A stretch of DNA of 6,934 nt from Candidatus Omnitrophota bacterium (GCA_023228185.1 JALOBQ010000050.1:1-6934); one strand, 5' to 3'; numbered from the stretch's first letter, positions 1 to 6,869 are shown. Program-made: numbers and translations. Notes: generated by a model from the sequence alone, not told the origin.

Positions 1-138
1 GAAAAAACCGCCTTCAAAGTTAGTGCTATATTGATCAGCGGTAATGATATTGCCTTGATGCTTAAGAATAAAATCGGAAATCCGGGCGACAATCCCTTTC
101 TGGTCTTGGCACTGCAATATTAAAATAAACGTGCGCAT
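1..138 (-). CDS. purU: Formyltetrahydrofolate deformylase, N-terminal ACT-domain part (cut by window edge)
   Basis: Only the first 46 codons are inside the window; the reading frame is open to base 1. The ATG at 136-138 follows a perfect AGGAGG (143-148) at 4 nt spacing, so the start is secure. The peptide begins with a hydrophobic beta strand (FILILQC), then DQKGIVARISDFI, a helix, then GNIITADQYS and FEGGFF. This is the beta-alpha-beta opening of an ACT domain, and it matches the PurU pattern in which a C-P/Q-D-x-K-G-(I/L)-V-A loop is followed by a GNI segment and a G-x-FF strand. PurU hydrolyses 10-formyl-THF to formate and THF, supplying formate to PurT and balancing one-carbon pools; the ACT domain senses Met/Gly in the known enzyme. 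The catalytic formyltransferase-like domain would lie outside the window, so another ACT protein (GcvR-like) cannot be excluded. It lies 33 nt after the Gdt1-like gene, probably co-transcribed with it. Confidence 0.72.
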   Translation of the reverse strand, partial: MRTFILILQCQDQKGIVARISDFILKHQGNIITADQYSTNFEGGFF

Positions 139-161
139 AAAACCTCCTTAATCTAAATTTC

Positions 162-188
162 TTGCCCACTTTTAACCTAAACGGGCAA
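162..188 (-). other. Possible mRNA hairpin spanning the end of the Gdt1-like gene
   Basis: TTGCCC (183-188 on the transcript strand) pairs with GGGCAA (162-167). The stem can extend inward by two G-U and two U-A pairs, leaving a loop of about 7 nt. The hairpin contains the stop codon of the Gdt1-like gene (172-174) and sits 14 nt before the purU Shine-Dalgarno. It is followed by an A/T-mixed segment without a clear U-run, so it is not a convincing rho-independent terminator. It could be a processing or transcript-stability element, or chance. Confidence 0.25.
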
Positions 189-744
189 CTAAAATATTAT
201 ACATCCCAATCAGGCCAAATAAAATAAATAAACACGCGGAAAACCATTTAATCGCTTTTTCCGGTATATGCCGGCGCAATACAACCCCGGCAATTATACC
301 GATTGAATCGGAAACCAGCATACCTAATGTCGTGCCGATTAAAACATTCAGCGCGCTTTGATACTTAACCGCCAAAGCAATTGTAGCTAATTGCGTTTTG
401 TCCCCCATCTCGGCGAAAAAAAACGCGATTGCTACTGTAAGCACAGGCCCAAATTTACCGGCAGGCTTATTTTTATCGTCAAGGCTATCACCTTTAATCG
501 TCCAGATCCCGAAAAACACAAAAGACAAAGAAGCAATAAAAGAAATTATATCCAACGGAATAATCGTAACCAGGAACCTGCCGAATATTACCGCTAAGCT
601 GTGATTCAGGATCGTCGCCAGGAATACGCCAAGTAAAACTTTCTCGGGCCTGTAACGAGAAGCAAAAGCCATGGATAAGAGCTGTGTCTTATCCCCCATT
701 TCAGCTAATAAAATAAATATAAAAGCCGCGACAAAAGATGCCAT
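172..744 (-). CDS. UPF0016 / Gdt1 (TMEM165-like) membrane cation transporter
   Basis: This 190-aa integral membrane protein has two homologous halves, each opening with the family signature E-M-G-D-K-T-Q at residues 15-21 and 112-118. The acidic and polar side chains of these motifs form the cation site in the family. About six membrane segments are visible (residues 2-14, 35-56, 63-83, 100-112, 133-155, 166-186), with a charged loop at 84-98 linking the halves. Characterised members (human TMEM165, yeast Gdt1, bacterial MneA, cyanobacterial Mnx) move Mn2+ and/or Ca2+ out of the cytosol, probably in exchange for H+. The length is normal for a two-repeat bacterial member. The ATG is the first possible start, because an in-frame TAA (the stop of the preceding gene) lies six bases upstream. 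The nearest Shine-Dalgarno (GAGGAG, 760-765) is 15 nt away, inside the preceding coding region, so translation may depend on coupling. No yybP-ykoY Mn riboswitch precedes it. Family is certain; the ion is inferred. Confidence 0.93.
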   Translation of the reverse strand: MASFVAAFIFILLAEMGDKTQLLSMAFASRYRPEKVLLGVFLATILNHSLAVIFGRFLVTIIPLDIISFIASLSFVFFGIWTIKGDSLDDKNKPAGKFGPVLTVAIAFFFAEMGDKTQLATIALAVKYQSALNVLIGTTLGMLVSDSIGIIAGVVLRRHIPEKAIKWFSACLFILFGLIGMYNILVARLG

Positions 745-750
745 TGTTTT

Positions 751-1044
751 TTAAGTAATCTCCTCAACAGGTAAGAGAAAAGCTTTAATGCCTTCAGCGC
801 CGATCTTTTTACGCAGCTGCCTGATGTAGTCAAGTATTTTCTGCGCTTGAATATCTTCGCAAACAACATAAAGTATATTATTCAGCCCCGGCCAGATATC
901 CGTGCCCAGATGCGTTCCACTGGCATCACCTTTACCGTAAACAGCGGCAATCTTGGTATAATTTGTAACAGCGCACGCCGACAAGGCTTCCATTGCTTCA
1001 GCGTCAACTGCTTCGTTATAAACAATAACTACCATTTTATGCAT
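751..1044 (-). CDS. PII-like signalling protein coupled to the RND pump
   Basis: The 97-aa product fits the PII/GlnB fold. MVVIVYN is strand 1, residues 13-24 are helix 1 and 27-36 are strand 2. Y36-G-K-G matches the start of the PII T-loop (canonical F36-G37-R-Q). ILYVVCED is strand 3, residues 65-81 are helix 2, and IKAFLLPVEEI resembles the GKIFVLPVE end of GlnB. The T-loop tip carrying the uridylylated Tyr51 of GlnB is absent; instead residues 43-56 read GTHLGTDIWPGLNN. Such PII-like proteins are known beside RND efflux genes (the group described as PII-NG), with no settled function. The frame is open to an upstream ATG at 1077, but the chosen ATG (1042-1044) has AAAGGA at 1053-1058, 8 nt away; M4 (1035) is a second alternative. 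The start overlaps the pump stop codon by 8 nt, implying translational coupling. It probably forms a cytosolic trimer. Confident in fold, not in role. Confidence 0.8.
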   Translation of the reverse strand: MHKMVVIVYNEAVDAEAMEALSACAVTNYTKIAAVYGKGDASGTHLGTDIWPGLNNILYVVCEDIQAQKILDYIRQLRKKIGAEGIKAFLLPVEEIT

Positions 1045-4000
1045 TTGACTTTTCCTTTCTAGAATGAAAAATCGCATAAAGCGTCGGAACGAAAACCATT
1101 GTGATAACTGTGGAAACAGCCAGGCCGCCGATCATCGTAATACCCAACGGCTGCCAGGTCTCTGAACCCTCGCCTCTGGAAAGCGCAAGCGGCAGAAGGC
1201 CGACTAATGTCGTAATTGTCGTCATCAAAACCGGCCGTAATCTATCTTTGCCTCCAGCAGTAACTGCTTCATACATACTTGCCCCGCGGGCGCGCAATAT
1301 ACCAATATAGCTAACTAAGACGATCGCATTATTCACCACAATACCCATCAACATAACTACGCCTAAGAAAGTGATAATACTTAAAGTGGTCCCGGTTAAA
1401 AGAAAACCCCAGATAACACCGATAAACGTAAAAGGAATCGCGAACATAATGATAAAAGGATCCAGTAAAGATTCAAATTGCGCGGCCATTACCATATAAA
1501 CAAGACAGATCCCTAAGATAAGCATCACCAATAAATCCCTGAATGATTTACCCTGTTCTTCAGCGACACCGCCGAAATCAATTGATATATCAGGAGGAAT
1601 AGTGAGCTTACTTATCTCGCGGTTCAAATCTTCAACGATTTTCCCGGACGAACGCCGATAAGCGTTACATTCCACCCTAACCACTCTTTCACGGTTTTGC
1701 CTTTGAATCTCCTGCGGGCCTTTAGTTTCATAAATCTTGGCAAAATTACTCAACTTGATATATTTTCTGTTTGAACCACTCTGGTCGGTTAAAGCCTGCA
1801 GGACGTTAGAAGTCAAATTATCTTCCGGCAAAGGCACAACCACGGAAAGATTATAAACATCCTCAATTTTAGTACGTAAATTATCTTCCAGCCGAACGTA
1901 AATATCGTAAGTCTCGCCCTTTTCCCTGTATTTAGTTGCCGTAGAACCCTGCATCAGCGTCTTCAAAGTGCTGGCGATAGTATTCATATCCAAACCTAAC
2001 ATTGCAGCTTTTTCCCTATTAACCTCTATTTTTAACTCCGGCCTGTCAGATTCACGTGATACTGACGCGTCTACCGCTCCGGGAATCTTTTCCATAATAG
2101 CTTTAATTTGCGCGGCCAATGCGTCAGTTTCTTCAAAGGAATGGCCGATAATTTCTAACTGCACGGTTTTACCGCCTGTGCCGGTAACTAAACGGCTAAT
2201 CGGATTACCACTGGAAATATCTGTTTTGAGCACTCCGGGAATTTTGGTAATTTTATCCCTAACCATTTTAGCCACATCATTAACTGAACGTTTTCTTTTG
2301 TCTTTTGGGATCAGTTTCACGCCGGCGGAAATAATATTAGACCCAGAAGCATTACCCATAGATTTGCCTACGCCAGAGACCTCTCCGCTTCTTGTATAAT
2401 AATAAATCTTCTCGGGAATATCCCGTTTAAATATCTCTTCAATACGCTGAGCCACTTTATCCGTTTCTTCCAACCTTGTACCGATAGGAAGATGAATACT
2501 TAAACGTAGGTCGCCGGAATCTTCTTCAGGAATAAATTCACTACCTACAAAACGGCTCAATCCAAAAGTCAGAATGAACATTACCAAGAAACCTCCGATA
2601 ACCAAACGCTTATGCCTTAAGCAACGAGCAAGGCTAAAACTGTAAAAATTTTCCAGGTTTTGAAGCCATCTCTCTGATATATTGTAAAACTTAACAAAAA
2701 ATTTATGTTTGGGTTTTGATTCCGGATTTGCAACAAGCCATTTTGAACAAAGCATCGGCGTAAAAGTCCCCGCGGTAAAAAGTGAGGCGAGCAAAGTAAT
2801 CGTTACAATCATCGCTAATTCCCCGAACATAATACCGGTTACTCCGCTGGTAAATATCAATGGCACAAAAACAACCACCGTTGTTAATGTCGAAGCGGCA
2901 ATAGATAAAAACATTTCGTTGGTGCCGAAAATCGCGGCTTCCTGCGGCCTTTGGCCGCGGGTGAGTCGGCGGTAAACATTGTCCACAACAACAATCGCAT
3001 TATCCACAACCATGCCGGAAGCAATAGCGATTGAAGACAAGCTGATCGTATTAATCGTCTTGCCTCCTAAATAGAGATAAATAAAAGTAACGATCAAAGA
3101 GAAAGGTATGGTCAGGGCAATGATCGCGCTCGGCGCGAATGACCGCAAAAAGAACCAAACCACAAAAACTACTAATACAATGCTTAACCAAACTGAAGAC
3201 TTTAAAGAATTAAGAGAATTAATAATATCTTTAGACGTATCAAAGATAATCGTCATTTTAACATCGGAAGGAAGAGTTTTTTTCAGGCTCTCAAGCCTTT
3301 TCTTAACTTTTTCAGCGACTTCCACGGTGTTCATACCACTCTGTTTCTGCACCATCATAATCAGGCCGGGATTATCATTAACTCGCACGAGGCTGGTTAC
3401 TTCTTTAAAACTATCTTCAATACGAGCAACATCTTTTAGATATACCGGATTACCGTTACGTTTACCCAGGATAACTAAATTCATTTCCTCCGGGCTGGCA
3501 AACTCTCCCGGCAGGCGAATGAGGTAATCCGTAAGCCCGGTTTTTAAATTTCCCACCGGTTGGGTGATATTCTCTTTAGCCAAGATATCCTGGATATCCA
3601 AAGGTGAAAAACCGTATCCTTCAAGCTTAAAACGGTCAACCCAGACATTAATCTGCCTCTCTAAACCACCGCCTTGTATCTGCACAGTGCCTACGCCGGC
3701 AAGCTGGCGTAAATTATCCCCGATTTTTTCATCGATCATATCGTAGAGCTCCGGATAACTTTGTTTCGCGGTAAATCCAACAAAGATAATCGGGATATTA
3801 GAAGTATTAAATTTAAAAATATACGGGTTATCCATCTCCGCGGGGATATCCGGCAGATATTGTTTGGACAGGTCAATACGGTCGCGCACATCATTAGAGG
3901 CCTCATCGAGATTCGTGCCCCAAATAAATTTGAGTGTAATTATTGAAGAACCTTCTGATGACGTAGAGGTGATTTTTTCCAAACCCGGCGTTGTAGCCAA

Positions 4001-4210
4001 CTGATTTTCCAATTCCTCGGTGACCTTGATCTCTACGTCTTCGGGGCTAGCCCCGGGATAAGTGGCGATAACGCTGATTGATGGAGACTCGATTTCAGGC
4101 AAATTATCAATGCCCAGGCGGCTCATTGTAAAAACCGCCAGGATAATAATCGCGGAAAAGATCATTAAATTAGTTACCGGTTTTTTTACCCCGAATTCTG
4201 CTAAATTCAC
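1037..4210 (-). CDS. RND-family inner-membrane efflux pump (AcrB/HAE-like permease)
   Basis: This is a full-length 1057-aa RND transporter in two halves. Membrane segments lie near residues 12-32, 338-357, 361-383, 388-411, 434-456, 462-486, 536-554, 890-910, 916-940, 943-968, 992-1012 and 1022-1048. Large periplasmic porter/docking loops lie at about 33-335 and 555-888. Family marks are YPGASPEDVE (51-60), the WGTNLDEA..VRDR stretch (97-111), GMVVDNAIVVVDN in TM4 (399-411, proton-relay Asp403), and MAAQFESLLDPFI (908-920). TM10 reads GIVVNNAIVLVSY, so the AcrB Lys940 position is Asn960. The heavy-metal (CusA/CzcA) DFG..VDGA motif is missing, so this is HAE-like (drugs, lipids, other amphiphiles) rather than a classic metal pump. 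It should act as a proton-driven trimer exporting through the adaptor and channel encoded upstream. The start is GTG (4208-4210), sharing GTGA with the adaptor stop, with GGAGG at 4218-4222, 7 nt away. Substrate is unknown. Confidence 0.96.
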   Translation of the reverse strand: MNLAEFGVKKPVTNLMIFSAIIILAVFTMSRLGIDNLPEIESPSISVIATYPGASPEDVEIKVTEELENQLATTPGLEKITSTSSEGSSIITLKFIWGTNLDEASNDVRDRIDLSKQYLPDIPAEMDNPYIFKFNTSNIPIIFVGFTAKQSYPELYDMIDEKIGDNLRQLAGVGTVQIQGGGLERQINVWVDRFKLEGYGFSPLDIQDILAKENITQPVGNLKTGLTDYLIRLPGEFASPEEMNLVILGKRNGNPVYLKDVARIEDSFKEVTSLVRVNDNPGLIMMVQKQSGMNTVEVAEKVKKRLESLKKTLPSDVKMTIIFDTSKDIINSLNSLKSSVWLSIVLVVFVVWFFLRSFAPSAIIALTIPFSLIVTFIYLYLGGKTINTISLSSIAIASGMVVDNAIVVVDNVYRRLTRGQRPQEAAIFGTNEMFLSIAASTLTTVVVFVPLIFTSGVTGIMFGELAMIVTITLLASLFTAGTFTPMLCSKWLVANPESKPKHKFFVKFYNISERWLQNLENFYSFSLARCLRHKRLVIGGFLVMFILTFGLSRFVGSEFIPEEDSGDLRLSIHLPIGTRLEETDKVAQRIEEIFKRDIPEKIYYYTRSGEVSGVGKSMGNASGSNIISAGVKLIPKDKRKRSVNDVAKMVRDKITKIPGVLKTDISSGNPISRLVTGTGGKTVQLEIIGHSFEETDALAAQIKAIMEKIPGAVDASVSRESDRPELKIEVNREKAAMLGLDMNTIASTLKTLMQGSTATKYREKGETYDIYVRLEDNLRTKIEDVYNLSVVVPLPEDNLTSNVLQALTDQSGSNRKYIKLSNFAKIYETKGPQEIQRQNRERVVRVECNAYRRSSGKIVEDLNREISKLTIPPDISIDFGGVAEEQGKSFRDLLVMLILGICLVYMVMAAQFESLLDPFIIMFAIPFTFIGVIWGFLLTGTTLSIITFLGVVMLMGIVVNNAIVLVSYIGILRARGASMYEAVTAGGKDRLRPVLMTTITTLVGLLPLALSRGEGSETWQPLGITMIGGLAVSTVITMVFVPTLYAIFHSRKEKSNA

Positions 4211-5082
4211 TTTTCTTCCTCCGTAACAACCTGCGCGCCATCATAAAGCCGTTGCTGGCCTATAATTACTACCGCGTCATCAGGCTTAAGCCCATCAGCA
4301 ACACTATAATAAGGCCCTTGGCGCAGGCCAAGAAAAACTTTTTTAAGAATCGCTTTATTGTTCACAACAATATAAACATAGGTATCCGGCTCTTTACCGA
4401 CAATCGCTTCTTTCAATACAACCGGAGTATCTTTACGCTGTGAAAGAATCAAGCTGACTTTAGCGAACATTCCGCTCTGTAAACGGTAATTCGGATTATC
4501 CAAAGTGATCTCTATCGGAGCCGAACGCGTAGTTAAATCCAGCACCGGGCTGATCTTGGTAACTTTACCGATAAAATCATCGTTTGGCCAAGCATCTACC
4601 TTTATTAAAGCCTCCTGGCCCAAAACAATCCTGGGAAGATATTTTTCCGTAATCGATAATTCGATCTTCACCTTATCCATATTTACGACCAACGCTACAG
4701 AACTTTGCGTTGTGACATTTTCCCCGATACTGGAATAGAACCTTCCGACTACACCGCTTAAGGGGCTTTCCACAGGAGCTTCTTCAAACTTCAGTCCTGT
4801 TTCATCGCGGTCAATATAACAGATTACTTCTCCTTTTTTAACCAGGCTGCCATCCTCTTTAATTTTCCTGATTATTTTACCGCTAACTTTAGGATAGACA
4901 ACCGCCTCATCCTGAGCCTGGATATTGCCGACATAATCAATAGTTTCGTCTAATTGTTGTAAAACTACCTTAGATACTTTTACCGGGATAATCTCCTGAG
5001 CAGTTTCTTTTTCCGCGGGCTGACAGCCGGAGCATAGAAAAACAACGATCATCAAAGGTAAAATTATAGTTTTAAATTTCAT
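4207..5082 (-). CDS. RND periplasmic adaptor (membrane-fusion protein), lipoprotein, short form
   Basis: The adaptor has 291 aa when started at the ATG at 5080-5082, preceded by GGGAGG (5088-5093) at 5 nt. The longer in-frame start at 5133 would put 17 polar residues before the signal and is rejected. A lipoprotein signal (KFK, hydrophobic 5-16, lipobox LCSGC with Cys20) anchors it to a membrane. The first half-lipoyl segment runs about 60-92 (AVVYPKVSGKI...VICYID) and the second about 103-133 (PVESPLSGVV...GENVTTQSS). A beta-barrel follows at about 136-212 (VKIELSITEKYLP... SGMFAKVSL), then a membrane-proximal domain to the end (VGLR/GLKPDDAVV type). The halves are separated by only about a dozen residues, so the coiled-coil hairpin of AcrA-type adaptors is absent, as reported for Borrelia BesA. 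It overlaps the OMF gene by 11 nt and the pump by 4 nt. It should bridge pump and channel in the periplasm. Confidence 0.92.
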   Translation of the reverse strand: MKFKTIILPLMIVVFLCSGCQPAEKETAQEIIPVKVSKVVLQQLDETIDYVGNIQAQDEAVVYPKVSGKIIRKIKEDGSLVKKGEVICYIDRDETGLKFEEAPVESPLSGVVGRFYSSIGENVTTQSSVALVVNMDKVKIELSITEKYLPRIVLGQEALIKVDAWPNDDFIGKVTKISPVLDLTTRSAPIEITLDNPNYRLQSGMFAKVSLILSQRKDTPVVLKEAIVGKEPDTYVYIVVNNKAILKKVFLGLRQGPYYSVADGLKPDDAVVIIGQQRLYDGAQVVTEEEK

Positions 5083-6349
5083 AAAAACCTCCCGTAGCCT
5101 TATCAAAACTGAATTTAGCAATCGTATAGTCATAGATCGCCTGGTTTTGGTTAAAAGAAGAAACCGCGTATTTTAACTGAGCATCATGATTATCTAAAAA
5201 ACTGATCTCTCCCTGTGTGTATTTTTTCCCCGCGGTAAATAAATTCTCTTTATACAGGATCAAGTCCGCTTCACTGGCTTTAAGCTGTTCAATGGCGTTT
5301 TTCAAACCAAGATATGTATTCTTTACCTCCAGGCCGATATCCTGAATATTTTTTTCCTGGGTAAGTTTGCTGCGCTTCAGGTCGACAATCGCCTGTTCCA
5401 CTTTAGCTTTAGTCAGCCAACCGTCAAAGATCGGCCAGGAAACGGTTAACCCGATAATACTATAATCATTCCAATTCTTAGTATTAATCGTCGTAAGGAC
5501 TGCTCGAGAGCGGCTATAATAATCCCAAGAGGCATAAATCTCCGGACGGCCTGTGGATTTAGCAACTTCAATCGCGCTTTTATCGGCTTTCATTTGAGCT
5601 TCCAATTGCCTGATCTCCGGCCGCGTTTGCATCGCTTTTAAAAACCCTTGCTCGAAAGCCACATCTTTAGGCTGAAACTCAAATTTATCCTGCGGGGTTA
5701 TTCTAACATCTTTATCTAAATATAAAAGATTATTCAAAAGCAGCTGGGTGTTTTCCAACTGCATTTTCGAAGAGTCATACGCTTTTTCAACAGCCGCTAA
5801 AGAAGCTTTAGACTTTAAAACCTCTGTGCGAGAGAGTTCTCCGTTTTTGTAACGGGCTTCAATATAATTAAGATGTTCCTTGCTATTTTCCAGGATTTGC
5901 GTGTTCAACACAACATATTGATCTGAAAGCAATAAAGTATAATACGCCTTGGCGACATCTAAAATTATTTCCAGTTTAGCTTTATCTAAAAGCGCTTGAG
6001 TAACCTCAAATTTATATCCGTTGTATTTAATACTGTTAAATACCCTGCCGCCGGTATAAAGATCCTGGCGCAAAGTAAATTGCGAAGTAACTTCAGTGAC
6101 ATTTTTATTATAATAACCTTGCGTGTAATTCCAGCCTCCAAGAAAATCCAATGTCGGAAAAAGCCCGGCTTGCGAGGCGGAAATCTCTAATTTTGCTTTT
6201 TCTACGTCCTGAGCTTTAAGTAAAAGCGTGCGGTTATCCCTTAAGCCGATGGTCAGAGCTTCTTTAATGCTCAAAGGCACATCCGCGCAAAACCCCGCGC
6301 AAGGCAGGATAAAAATAAAAAGTATTAATGAAAAAATAATCTTGCGCAT
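5072..6349 (-). CDS. TolC-family outer-membrane efflux channel (OMF/OEP)
   Basis: This 425-aa protein has a Sec signal peptide (RK at 2-3, hydrophobic 4-18, likely cleavage after Ala22 in GFCA-DV). Cys21 does not fit a lipobox. Two OEP repeats are visible, about 24-217 and 233-418. Each consists of long amphipathic alpha-helices around a strand-turn region: RQDLYTGGR (94-102) in the first and SWPIFDGWL (304-312) in the second, the conserved turn motif of the family. The matching helical returns are RYKNGELSRTEVLKSKASL (166-184) and KYTQGEISFLDNHDAQLKY (376-394). A trimer would form the outer-membrane barrel and periplasmic tunnel through which the RND pump discharges. The ATG (6347-6349) shares one base with the marR stop (TAATG); AAGGAA at 6361-6366 is 11 nt away, so initiation is probably helped by coupling. 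It is the first structural gene of the operon, before adaptor and pump, an order seen in some RND operons but the reverse of many. Length is normal for the family. Confidence 0.94.
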   Translation of the reverse strand: MRKIIFSLILFIFILPCAGFCADVPLSIKEALTIGLRDNRTLLLKAQDVEKAKLEISASQAGLFPTLDFLGGWNYTQGYYNKNVTEVTSQFTLRQDLYTGGRVFNSIKYNGYKFEVTQALLDKAKLEIILDVAKAYYTLLLSDQYVVLNTQILENSKEHLNYIEARYKNGELSRTEVLKSKASLAAVEKAYDSSKMQLENTQLLLNNLLYLDKDVRITPQDKFEFQPKDVAFEQGFLKAMQTRPEIRQLEAQMKADKSAIEVAKSTGRPEIYASWDYYSRSRAVLTTINTKNWNDYSIIGLTVSWPIFDGWLTKAKVEQAIVDLKRSKLTQEKNIQDIGLEVKNTYLGLKNAIEQLKASEADLILYKENLFTAGKKYTQGEISFLDNHDAQLKYAVSSFNQNQAIYDYTIAKFSFDKATGGFYEI

Positions 6350-6801
6350 TATTTGTTTACTTCCTTTTTAACAATTTCATTTACCTTAGTCATTATACGC
6401 AGGTAATCCATACGGTCATCATCAGACATTTGGCTGAATACCTTATTGATTACCTGTTTTCTCTGTTCGTTAATACGTTTTAAAAGATTCAAGCCTTTAG
6501 ACGTTAACCCGATAATAATTACCCTTCTATCCTTATTATCATAATCCCTCTTGGCATACCCCTGACAAACAAGCCGTTGGACAATCCCAGTCATTGCCGC
6601 GGTAGTGACCCTCATTGCTAAAGCCAGCGCCGTCATCTTTTCCGGGCCTTCTTTATCAAGAGACTCCAGGACAAACAACTGCGGCAGGGTAATCTGGCCT
6701 TTGCAAACCTCATTACTTTGCAAACGCACAAAACCCTTGAGAACATCTGGCATGAGCTGATGGATCTGCTTGGAAAAATCAGTAAGGGAGATCCCAACCA
6801 T
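6349..6801 (-). CDS. MarR-family transcriptional regulator, likely autorepressor of the efflux operon
   Basis: The protein has 150 aa, the usual MarR length. Residues 5-33 form the N-terminal dimerisation helices. A winged helix-turn-helix follows at about 38-100: LPQLFVLESLDKEGPEKMTALA, then the recognition helix VTTAAMTGIVQRLVCQG (about 65-81). The wing carries the family mark D-x-K-D-R-R-V (88-94) and LTSKG. The C-terminal dimer helix pair is at 102-148. MarR dimers bind palindromes and release DNA on binding phenolic or other amphipathic ligands or on cysteine oxidation; Cys33 and Cys79 are present, but a redox role is only a possibility. The ATG (6799-6801) has AGGAGG at 6807-6812, 5 nt away. 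It is the first gene of the operon, and a palindrome overlaps the promoter directly upstream, so negative autoregulation of itself plus the efflux genes is the natural reading. Confidence 0.93.
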   Translation of the reverse strand: MVGISLTDFSKQIHQLMPDVLKGFVRLQSNEVCKGQITLPQLFVLESLDKEGPEKMTALALAMRVTTAAMTGIVQRLVCQGYAKRDYDNKDRRVIIIGLTSKGLNLLKRINEQRKQVINKVFSQMSDDDRMDYLRIMTKVNEIVKKEVNK

Positions 6802-6810
6802 ATAAACCTC

Positions 6811-6822
6811 CTTAATATTAAG
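6811..6822. promoter_or_regulatory. 12-bp perfect AT-rich palindrome touching the marR Shine-Dalgarno
   Basis: CTTAATATTAAG is a perfect 12-bp inverted repeat in the marR 5' leader. Its left end shares two bases with the AGGAGG (6807-6812). The core resembles the TTAAT/ATTAA elements of the larger palindrome at 6841-6869, so it could be a secondary MarR site, a weak RNA fold masking the ribosome-binding site, or chance in AT-rich DNA. Confidence 0.3.
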
Positions 6823-6840
6823 CCTAATTGATTATTAACT

Positions 6841-6869
6841 ACATTAATAATATGCCATATTAATAATGT
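6841..6869. promoter_or_regulatory. Putative MarR operator: 29-bp near-perfect palindrome
   Basis: The left arm ACATTAATAATAT (6841-6853) and right arm ATATTAATAATGT (6857-6869) are inverted repeats matching at 12 of 13 positions, around a 3-bp centre (6854-6856). The arms also share the direct repeat ATTAATAAT. The site lies 40 bp upstream of the marR start and covers the -10 and spacer of the predicted promoter, the usual place for a MarR autorepression site. Binding is inferred, not shown. Confidence 0.65.

Noticed and set aside
139..171. Rho-independent terminator between the Gdt1-like gene and purU
   Set aside because: The nearby hairpin (162-188) is not followed by a U-run, and purU has its own strong ribosome-binding site directly after it.
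411..698. Repeated DNA around the two EMGDKTQ motifs of the Gdt1-like gene
   Set aside because: The similarity reflects the ancient two-repeat design of the UPF0016 family, not a recent duplication or mobile element.
1045..1077. Upstream ATG at 1077 extending the PII-like protein by 11 residues
   Set aside because: The extra residues (RFFILERKSQ region) lie upstream of the first PII strand, and the AAAGGA at 1053-1058 is correctly spaced for the ATG at 1044, not for 1077.
1968..2399. Plus-strand open frame of 143 codons opposite the pump gene
   Set aside because: It lies wholly antisense to a clearly conserved RND coding region, has no ribosome-binding site of note and shows no family features. 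The other plus-strand frames (for example 2709-2975 and 3108-3527) fail the same way.
2942..2960. GC-rich hairpin (GCGGCC-TTT-GGCCGC) inside the pump gene
   Set aside because: It falls in codons for the charged loop after TM4 (about residues 417-423) with no U-tract and no gene boundary, so a terminator is implausible; probably codon coincidence.
4042..4055. 14-bp perfect palindrome CGGGGCTAGCCCCG
   Set aside because: It encodes the conserved GASPE part of the RND motif PGASPEDVE; codon choice at conserved Gly/Ala/Ser/Pro explains it.
5083..5133. Upstream start at 5133 for the adaptor
   Set aside because: It would place 17 residues before a textbook lipoprotein signal peptide, and the GGGAGG at 5088-5093 fits the ATG at 5082.
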